A stretch of 30,393 nucleotides of DNA from Thamnocephalis sphaerospora (Eukaryota; Zoopagomycota; Zoopagomycetes; Zoopagales; Sigmoideomycetaceae): assembly GCA_003614735.1 (NCBI GenBank), contig KZ992568.1, positions 1 to 30,393 on the forward strand, given 5' to 3'. The stretch's first letter is position 1; each line of letters starts with the position of its first letter. Under the pieces are notes generated by a model. The model ran no database searches and had not been told where the DNA came from. It was given only the letters and a program-made list of their open reading frames with translations. A program made the translations under genes and the position numbers. Below are positions 20,144-27,503 of the stretch, piece by piece.

Positions 20144-21348
20144 TTACATAAAGTCATCCTCGGCATCCTCCACCGACGCATATTCGTTAGTGTTGGTGCG
20201 CATCTCGCTGTCCTCAAACATGGTCGAATACGACTTTAGTTCCTTGGCCTTGCGTCCCTCCTGGCGTAACTGCTCCTCCTCCTGGCGCTGTGCGGATGTG
20301 AGCATACTGCTGGATTGCCACTCTGGTTGGCATCGCCGCCATGCTGCCGCGAGCCACCATCACCGCTTGAACCTTAGCCTACCTGCTTGTTTTCTTGTTC
20401 GCGCTGCTCCTGACGCACTTTCTTGTCGCGCTTTAGCCGCTCAGCTGCCAAATCCGGATACAGCTCCTGCTTGGTTTTGTTGATGCGATTGACAATCTCA
20501 TTGATGCGCTTCTCAACTCGCATGCGGCGCACCTGTGCATATCATCCGCGCATCAGCCAGGCTACCCGTCACCATCAGTGCCGCCGCTACCTTACCAGCT
20601 TATTATTGTGGAAGCTGACCTGGCCAGTAGCCATATCGCCCGTCTTTTTCAGATTGCTCCATGGCGTATAGACGATGCCAATGTTGCTCATCTTGTTGCC
20701 TGTCGCGCAACAAAGGTGTTAGCTGTCCGAACCAACAGAGACTAGTGCATGCGTAAATAGGCACCTTCAATGCTGTTGGCCTTGACCAGCTGCGCACAGT
20801 CAATCAGCAGTTCATCGGGCATCTGATCCCAGGCCTGCCCGCGCTGCATGCGCAGATAGACGTGTGCGCTGGAGAGCTTGTCCACATGGAACTGGATATG
20901 CGTACGCATCATCGCACCGGCCAGCACCGCCGCCATCGTCGTCATCAGCTATACGCCGTTGCCGGACCCAGCACGCGCTGGCAGCATACCCTGCAACCAT
21001 TCGTCAAGTGCATACAGCCAGCAGGTTAGTGAAGCGCAACGGTCGCTGTCGCTTGCGCTCTACGCACCAGACATCCTCGTCCCAGCCGTGCTTGATCAGG
21101 TCCTCGTCTGTCTCGATGAGCAATTAGCGCCAGGCTGCATGTGCAGCACACGGTAAGCACCGCCTATACGTACTCTCATACTTGTCCTTGCCCATGTAAA
21201 TCAGGGTCGGCGGATTCGTCGCTGTGAGCGGGCGCGTGCCAGGCGTTAGTCATGCTCAGCGCCAGCAATAAGGCTGCTCTATTCTCACTGCCGTTTGCAT
21301 GGTGCAGGATGCGCGGTACTTGCCCGTGCTTGTAAAGTAGAGAACCAT
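20144..21348 (-). CDS. CCDC25: CCDC25/Jlp2 family protein (NFACT-R/DUF814 domain)
   Basis: The NFACT-R domain is shared with the ribosome quality-control factor Rqc2/NEMF. CCDC25 orthologues (Jlp2 in yeast) are small soluble proteins, and the human one has been described as an extracellular-DNA sensor. The role in fungi is unclear. Translation starts at 21348 (MVLYFTST) and ends at 20144. Seven introns are needed: 21222-21323, 21108-21173, 20991-21067, 20892-20989, 20700-20764, 20533-20595, 20288-20382. The product is 212 residues, close to the human 208. Conserved blocks are [56 protein letters not shown] and [16 protein letters not shown] charged coiled coil then leads to the acidic end EDAEDDFM. 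Intron 1 has a GC donor. Introns 3 and 4 seem to flank an exon of a single G at 20990. It shares a 251-bp divergent promoter with SDA1. Confidence 0.92.
20892..21067 (-). other. Two adjacent CCDC25 introns flanking a one-nucleotide exon (G at 20990)
   Basis: The upstream exon ends GATGTCTG at 21068. The first intron (21067 to 20991, 77 bp) has donor GTGCGT, branch-like CACTAAC and acceptor TTGCAG. A single G at 20990 follows. The second intron (20989 to 20892, 98 bp) has donor GTATGC, a possible branch GCTGATGA and acceptor ATCCAG. TG+G+TTC restores Trp-Phe in EDVWFHVDK exactly as in the family. No single GT-AG intron across the region gives this join. A 176-bp intron from GTAGAG would leave an extra Cys and be far longer than other introns here. 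Confidence 0.6.
21222..21323 (-). other. GC-AG intron in CCDC25
   Basis: Exon 1 ends AGCACGG and continues GCAAGT, an optimal GC-donor context. The acceptor is CTCACAG. Joining gives [15 protein letters not shown], exactly as long as the human N-terminus. The only nearby GT (GTACCG) leaves the wrong frame at the sole acceptor, so the GC reading is well supported. Confidence 0.75.
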
Positions 21349-21599
21349 GGTAAATGGGCACGCTGCAACTCGAACACGTACACGCTGAACTGCGATGACG
21401 AGTAAAGGGCAAAGGTCACGTTGGGTAACTCCGTTGTCAACAGCGGCGCATCTGCACCTGAAAAAAAGAAAAATCACCCTCACGCTTCTTTTCAGCGCAC
21501 GCAGCTGATCGTCCGCCTGTCGTTCACTGCTGCTGTTGCCGTTGTCATAGCTGGCCTCACCAATACCGTTCCTTACCACTAGACGCCTGTTGATACGCA
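21349..21599. promoter_or_regulatory. Bidirectional promoter of CCDC25 and SDA1
   Basis: The 251 bases between two divergent start codons hold no ORF of interest and must contain both promoters. An A-rich run (GAAAAAAAGAAAAAT-like, about 21461-21474) is the only striking element and could be a nucleosome-depleting poly(dA:dT)-type tract. Confidence 0.45.
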
Positions 21600-23799
21600 A
21601 TGGGAAAGCGGAATCGGGCGGCCCTGTTGGCCACGAATCTGCCGCAGCTGCAGAATCTGATTAAGCGTGACCCGACGTCGTACCGTGACGAGTTTCTGCA
21701 GCAATGGCGGCATTACGAGTCGGCACTGGCCATTTTTAGGCTGAAGCCCGATGCAGAGGCAAAGGAATTCCAGGAGCTGGTGACGTTTTTGGCGCACGTC
21801 GTGCCCTGCTATCCCAACGAGTGCCAAGAGTTTCCGGAGCAAATCATGTCGCTACTGCGCGAGCATCCGCTGGTGCTCAGTCCTGACGTGCGCAAGGCAT
21901 TTGTACAGTGCCTGGTGCTTTTGCGCAACAAGAACATTGTCGACAGTTTGACGTAGGTTGTGCGCCGCCAGCGACGTGGACATGATGCAGTCACTGATCC
22001 GCTCGTTGCGTGCGCGTAGACTGCTCTCCTTATTCTTTGATCTGTTCCGGTGCCGGGACAAGCAGCTGCGCGAGATTCTCTATTCGTACATTGTGCACGA
22101 CATTCGTGTGGCCAACCAAAAGACGAAAAACAACAAGCTGAATAAGGTGCTGCAGAATCACATGTACAAGCTGCTGGAGCGGGCCGAACAGGGCGGCGAC
22201 CATGGTATCTGCGGAAAGAAGGCAGTGGAGGTGTGCGTGGAACTTTACAAGAAGGGCGTCTGGTAAGCGTTGTGACTAGTAGCCATATATGCTGCGGCTC
22301 TGTTGACCCATGGCGAGCGTAGGAAGGATCAAAAGACTGTGAATGTGCTGGCACAGGCGTGCTTTTCGCCCGTACCGCGAATCGCCGTCATGGGCGTGCA
22401 GTTCTTCCTTGGCGCAGACGAGGAGGTTGATGAATCGTCCGACTCGGAGGTAGGCATGCAGTGGGTCTGGCCAAGCGGCGATGGTGCACGTAGACTAATG
22501 CACGGCGCATAGGGTGAGACGCCGAATCTTCGCGCTCTACAGCACAAGCAGCAGGTTGGCAAAAAGACAAAATCACGGGCGCGGCAGATGGACAAGACGC
22601 TGGCCACCATTCGCAGGGTCAGTCATGCTTTGGCAGGGAGCAATAGTGGTGGGAAGCGTAACTAACTGTGGCCACCACATGATAATATGGACACAGAAAG
22701 AGCGCAATAAGGGCAAGGCTGAGGTGTTTAACTTTTCGGCATTGCATCAAATCAACGATCCTCAAGGTTGGTTCGCTTGCGCATCATTCTCAGCCTTGCC
22801 TTGCTGATGGCGTTGTCGCGGAACAGGATTTGCCGAACGGTTGTATGCACGCCTGTCTGGCACGCACATGCCCTACGAGTCGCGTCTGCTTTTTATTAAG
22901 CTTCTGGCCCGTGTGCTTGGTGTCCACAAGCTGATTCTGCTTCAGTTCTTCACCTATGTTATTCGATACCTGCAGCCGCACCAGCAGGATGTAACGACCA
23001 TTCTGGCCGCAACGGCACAGGCGACGCACGATCTGGTACCACCGGATGCGGTCGAGCCTGTATTGATGGCTATCGCCAATAACTTTGTAGTGGAGACGGT
23101 CAGTTCGGAAGTGGTCTGCGCCGGTCTGAACAGTATCCGTGAAGTGTGCGCACGCTGCCCCCTGGCCATGACCGACACGCTGCTGCAAGATCTTACCCAG
23201 TACAAGTCGCACCGCGAAAAGGGTAGGCAACCGTGGATGAACCTAGATTGGCAGATGTGGCTTGGGGCAAGTTGACTAACAACACGGTGTGGTGCAGGTG
23301 TCATGATGGCGGCACGCAGCCTTATCAGTCTATTCCGCACGGTGAACCCAGAGCTGCTGAAGAAGAAGGATCGGGTATGCTTGCCGTCGACCATGGCGGC
23401 GTCTAGCTGTGTAGGGTGCTAATTCAATGACATTGCCAATGGCTTACGTAGGGCAAGACTGCCACCATGGCACGGAAGGAATTCCGGGCGTTGCAGTTTG
23501 GTGAAACAAGAACATCCGATCTCATGGAGGATATTGCAGTAGGTGTTGGCATTGGCGGCCAAGAGTGCAACCATGTCTGACAGGCGTGCATTTGGCGATA
23601 GCTGCTGGAGGAGCTCCAAAAACAGCGTGACGAGCAGAAGCTGAATGCCAAGGAAGCCGCTACACACAAAAAGGGCAAGAAGGGCCAGTCGACCGAGGAG
23701 GAGTTGGCAGCGGAGGAGGACGAAGGCTGGGATGGCTGGGAAGTGGACAGCGATGCCAGCGAGATAGAGCTGGGTAGTGAGGATGAGGTGATTGAAGAC

Positions 23800-23838
<39 letters not shown>

Positions 23839-24813
23839 GAGGAGGAAGATAGCGACGAAGAGGAAGAGGAAGAGGCAGCAAGCGGCGAAGAGCAAGGCAG
23901 TGACGACGATGATGATGATGATGCGGAGGAGGAAGAGGCGCCAACCTTGGTGCCTATCAAGCCTACCAATGTTCTGACCACCAAGGTAAGTGTATTAGTT
24001 AATGACCGCTGCTTGCATCAGCACTCAGGTTGCATTGCTCCGTGTGTGTGTGTGTGTGTGTGTGTTGTTAGATCTTGTCGTCGCAAGACTTTGCCCGTCT
24101 CAAGGAGCTTCGCATCCGCCGCCAGGCGCAGCTTCAGGCCAGCGGCGGTAAAAAGGACGGCGCCATGGATGAGAGGTATGCACGGACGCGCAGGCAGTCT
24201 ATGCATATTCACACGCTAATTATGAAACCATAGCCTGGATCTGTCCGATCTGCTTGATAAGGGAAGCGATCTTTCTGGCAGTGGCAGCGACAGCGACGGC
24301 GAAGACGGCCCGTCCGAGATGGTCGACGAGGCTGCCATTCTTGCCTACCGCAAGCGCACCCGGCAAAACTATAACGAGCGCATGGCCTCGATCCAGGTGG
24401 GCAGTTCTGCACCTTTGCAGCAAGACGCCTTTGCGCTCATGCAGTCACACTGTGTTGATGTAGGCTGGCCGCGAGGATCGCGAAAAGTTTGGCAGCAAGA
24501 AACAGCGGTCAGAGGGCCACAGTACCACCAACAAGGTGAGTGGGGCGCAACGAGCGACAGCTAAGCGCGGTCCGCTGACTTGAACGATGCCAGGAAAAAC
24601 GCAAGAGCAAGGCATTTATGATGGTGGTGCACACGCGCCAGGTCAAACGCAAGGCCAAGATGTCGTTGCGCGACAAGCAGGTAGGACTTGCTGGCACTCT
24701 GGCGCCACTGCGCGGTCTGGCTTGGAGTGCGACCGCTGACGACATGCTTGCATCGGTAGATCCAACTGCGTCAGTCCAAGGACAAGCAGAAGCGCATGCA
24801 GAAAAAGCGATAG
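21600..24813 (+). CDS. SDA1: Sda1, nucleolar 60S ribosomal subunit biogenesis factor
   Basis: Sda1 is an essential nuclear protein of pre-60S particles, needed for their maturation and export and linked to G1 progression. Thirteen introns (21953-22019, 22263-22322, 22450-22512, 22618-22696, 22767-22826, 23223-23297, 23375-23451, 23539-23601, 23986-24071, 24176-24233, 24397-24463, 24536-24593, 24681-24759) give 773 residues, near the yeast length of 767. The N-terminus reads [20 protein letters not shown]. Further family blocks are [62 protein letters not shown] and [12 protein letters not shown]. An acidic domain with an Asp run (GAT repeat, 23800-23836) and Glu runs follows. The basic end ([27 protein letters not shown]) is typical of the family. 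Confidence 0.95.
23800..23836 (+). repeat. GAT trinucleotide repeat coding for poly-Asp in SDA1
   Basis: About twelve uninterrupted GAT units lie in frame inside the acidic domain of SDA1, adding to neighbouring Asp and Glu runs. Uninterrupted trinucleotide arrays are prone to length variation. Another shorter run of GAT/GAC follows near 23903-23922. Confidence 0.9.
24042..24065 (+). repeat. GT dinucleotide tract inside an SDA1 intron
   Basis: About twelve GT units occupy the 3' half of the intron 23986-24071, directly before the acceptor TTGTTAG. The tract takes the place of a polypyrimidine tract. Confidence 0.85.
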
Positions 24814-24827
24814 AAGGCTGTTGGGGG

Positions 24828-25311
24828 TCAGCAGACCAAATAAACGTCTTTTGCAAACACCGTAGCTAACCGCAGCGTTCTCTGTGCAACATCCACCGCC
24901 TTGGCTACGACTATCAGCACAGGGTCACACGGCACGCGCACGCTCCGTCGACAGGCCAGCGGCGGTGGTGCGGACAGCGGATGTAGCCGCTTGCCGATCA
25001 ACAGGCGTTGTATGCGGCGCCTACTGATGGGCTGTCTGTGCGCCGGCGAGTTGCGCACCAGGCGACCGCGTCTATCAGTGTGTGGCGGATGGGTGGGCAA
25101 GTGTATGCATGCATATATGCGTGCGTGCGGTATGTGTGCGCGTGTGATGGAGAGTGAGCGAGTGTGTGTGTGTGTATGGTGGCTCACGCACGCCGCCGTA
25201 TGCTACCACTGCGCGTAACGCATGGCGTGCACGAATAAGGACGCGCGTGGACTGGATTCTCCCTTGCGTCCACTCGTACAACACCGGCCGACCGATAACT
25301 TGCACGCGCAA
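24828..25311 (-). CDS. Possible Arg-rich minus-strand gene, structure unresolved (low confidence)
   Basis: One minus-strand frame reads VIGRPVLYEWTQGRIQSTRV and RHALRAVVAYGG (about 25311-25190), then hits a donor-like GTGCGT. After a CA-rich stretch ending at an acceptor-like TGATAG (about 25075), another frame reads RRRIQRLLIGKRLHPLSAPP and stops at 24828-24830, only about 15 bases beyond the SDA1 stop. Both parts are basic and look more protein-like than most frames here, but my proposed intron does not keep the phase and no good start codon is visible. It could be a small, basic, perhaps mitochondrial ribosomal-type protein, or chance. Confidence 0.2.
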
Positions 25312-25587
25312 CGCCCCGCGGCGACCGGCGAGGCGACCATGGCCGCTCGGCAGGTATCCGCTAGCATGCTGCAGCGCCTGAATCTAGACAGCCGTGCAAA
25401 CGCGTCATACTTGATACTGAACGATCGCTGCGTCTGTCCGTGAGCAGCCGCAGCGGCTGGCAGTCTGGATTGGCACATCGCTATGCACCTTGGCTCACGA
25501 CAACCGACTGGTTGTATCGGCGTCGCTTCTCTTTCTCGCTATCTCCGCTCTGTGCTTCCGTTACTGCTTGGCCGTCCCTCTCGCACC

Positions 25588-25647
25588 TACCACCACCACC
25601 ACTAGCACCACTAGCACCACTAGCACCACCGCCAGCACCAGCACCAT
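25588..25647 (+). repeat. Short tandem repeat (ACC and CCACTAGCA units)
   Basis: Four to five ACC units are followed by about three copies of the 9-mer CCACTAGCA and then degenerate GCCAGCACC units. It lies in the non-coding region; the plus frame would give a Thr/Ser run, but no start codon supports translation. Confidence 0.75.
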
Positions 25648-26496
25648 TCGTCTGTCCACGTTTCTCTCGTTCTCCTTCGTCTCTGTTTTTGCGCTCCCTG
25701 CCACATATTGCCACCGCCGACGGTGCGTTTTCCTGTACCAGTCGCCAGCACCACCTTGGCCAGCTCTGCCGCCTCGTTGCTGCAACATTGACTGGGGGCT
25801 GTCACTCGCAACGTCGCCTGCTCGGACTGGTTTCGTTCGCGCGCACTTGCTCCAGCACGGTGGCACACCCACACACACGCGCGCGCGTGCGCTGGACTGT
25901 CGATCTAGGTGAGTGGCGACCATGTTCTGGACAGCTTGCAGTGTATCAAATGTGCCTGGCCGTGGTGCTCTTCAAGCCTGAATTGTTATCAAACCCTGCT
26001 TGCAATGCGTTCTCCTTGGTCACCTTGGCCCACGCGCATACATGCTGTATGCGCACGACCCTTTCCCGCACCTCCGCGGCGGTCCCTTTTTAGACCGCAT
26101 CTCCTTTTCTATGCGTCAAGGCCGTGCTTTGCACACTGGCCGTGCCATCGGATGGCATGCATGCCATCAACGCGTGGGCATGGCCTCAAAGGCAAGAAAT
26201 ACGAGGTCTGGCGTGTGTGTGCACCACGACAACTAGACGGCATAGTGTAGCAAGTGCATGCACCACGCGCGCGTGCTGCTCAAGGCCATCGGCGCGTTCA
26301 GCGCTAAGCCATGTCCCTCGTTACGCCGCCGTTGCCGCACTCGCCGCCTACCGCAGCTGCAGTTGCCATAACCATCGCGTGCGCACATTGACCAGTGCAG
26401 GCTGCACCAGTCATTAGACCACCCCATTGTCCTGTCTCTTTCCCCCCACTATCCCCTTGAGCTTACTTTACCCGTAAAGCCACACACCCACACACA

Positions 26497-26560
26497 TTCT
26501 CTCTCCTCTCTCTCTCTCTCTCTCTTTGCCTTTCTTTCTCTCTCTTTCTCTTCTCCCGTA
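26497..26560 (+). repeat. CT-rich polypyrimidine tract
   Basis: A nearly pure C/T stretch with a long CT dinucleotide array, about 1 kb upstream of the DUF2433 start codon. It could be a promoter element of the GA/CT type bound by GAGA-like factors or a nucleosome-excluding tract; no function is shown. Confidence 0.75.
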
Positions 26561-26863
26561 CACCCATTCCCGCCCTTCGGTCCTTGCACATTTGCTGTGC
26601 AGAGGCGTCTGCGCACACCATCACGCGGTGTTTCTACCCGGCCATATTGTTGAGGCGCCGACTACGTGGCGCCCGGGTCACGCTCCGTTGCTTTTGCCTC
26701 GCGCCGCTCTTTCTCTTTTCTCTTTGCCTTGTCCTTTCCTGACCAGACGCCCACTCTCCCCTCTCCTTTCTCTCGCATTGGTGGTCGACGCGCTTACGCT
26801 GACGGTTGTCGCGCATCTCTGTTTCGTATCAGCTGCACGTCTCCGGCGACCTCCACATAGCCA

Positions 26864-27112
26864 TCATCTCCCGCAGAATTCCTCGCTTTTGCCGTATACT
26901 TGTACGCGCGCTGCCTTGACGCGTTGTTTGCCTGCGACAGGTACTTGGATGCGGGCGGGGTAGGGCGGCTGTGGCGGCTGCGGCGGCGGGTGGTACAGTG
27001 GATCGTCCGTGCGCTCCGGCAACGACCGGTTTCCGGCAGAATCCAAACGAGTGCCCGCTGGTAACAGGCGCTTGCGAGCGCGTTCACGTGAACCCTTTGC
27101 AGTCGCTTGCAT
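26864..27112 (-). CDS. Possible small Pro-rich minus-strand ORF (low confidence)
   Basis: An 82-codon frame starts at 27112 (MQATAKGSRERARKRLLPAG) with a basic N-terminus, then a Pro-rich run (YHPPPQPPQPPYP) and a mixed tail. A second, overlapping minus frame continues further left with SKYLSQANNASRQRAYKYTA. They might be joined by an intron, but I found no good donor/acceptor pair. It would be divergent from the DUF2433 gene. No family is recognised, and composition bias could explain it. Confidence 0.22.
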   Translation of the reverse strand: MQATAKGSRERARKRLLPAGTRLDSAGNRSLPERTDDPLYHPPPQPPQPPYPARIQVPVAGKQRVKAARVQVYGKSEEFCGR

Positions 27113-27375
27113 AATGCATTTGATATACTAGCCGTGCGCTCGTGGTCGCTATCGTGGCGACATCGACAAGTGACGTCGGACTTTGGCTCAGGCTCCGAAC
27201 GCGCACTCTCCAACCCCGATTTCCCCACGTGTTATTGCTGACCTTTCTGCACATCACAGCTAGCCAACCCTGCAGCCGACGCCCAGCCAACGAGCAGTTT
27301 AAAGCAGCAGTCTAATAGCCATACCAGCACGCACTGCGCTCTTTCAGTTCTCCGCACCATCCGCCACATATTACC

Positions 27376-27378
<3 letters not shown>

Positions 27379-27408
<30 letters not shown>
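27379..27408 (+). repeat. CCG trinucleotide repeat in DUF2433 gene leader/promoter
   Basis: About ten uninterrupted CCG/CGC units lie roughly 95 bases upstream of the start codon at 27504, so the repeat is probably in the 5' UTR or core promoter. Such GC-rich arrays can form stable RNA structure. Confidence 0.85.
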
Positions 27409-27410
<2 letters not shown>

Positions 27411-27503
27411 TCGCCGCGCTTGTGATCGGGCGTACACCCACAGCAACGCAGTTATTGACGATCTCGCGCTCGACAGCAAGTCGGTGGGATAGAATTTAGT
27501 CCA

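Larger units (their letters stand above)
24814..27503. other. 2.7-kb region without a convincing gene, rich in simple repeats
   Basis: This is by far the longest stretch here without a recognisable gene. It contains a GT/CA-rich part (25080-25180), an ACC/CCACTAGCA tandem repeat (25588-25647), a long CT tract (about 26497-26560), broad C/T-rich strand bias (25500-26960) and a CCG repeat (27379-27408) shortly before the next gene. ORFs occur on both strands, but most are compositionally biased shadows of the repeats. Weak minus-strand candidates are listed separately. I think it is mainly the promoter and long leader of the DUF2433 gene, possibly with a non-coding transcript. I saw no tRNA, rRNA or AT-rich centromere-like core. 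Confidence 0.45.

Noticed and set aside
23419-23984. Minus-strand ORFs rich in Ser, Ile or His opposite SDA1
   Set aside because: They are shadows of the GAT/GAG repeats coding for the SDA1 acidic domain.
25440-26093. 217-codon plus-strand ORF and an overlapping frame with a signal-peptide-like, Thr-rich start
   Set aside because: The second frame has no ATG before the hydrophobic part, and the composition follows C/T bias and the ACC repeat; no family resemblance.
26526-26963. 145-codon plus-strand ORF starting in the CT tract
   Set aside because: Its Leu/Ser/Pro/His content is what C/T-rich DNA yields in this frame, with no domain or conserved motif.
24814-27503. Centromere or replication origin
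   Set aside because: There is no AT-rich core or repeated AT-rich motif; the region is GC- and C/T-rich.
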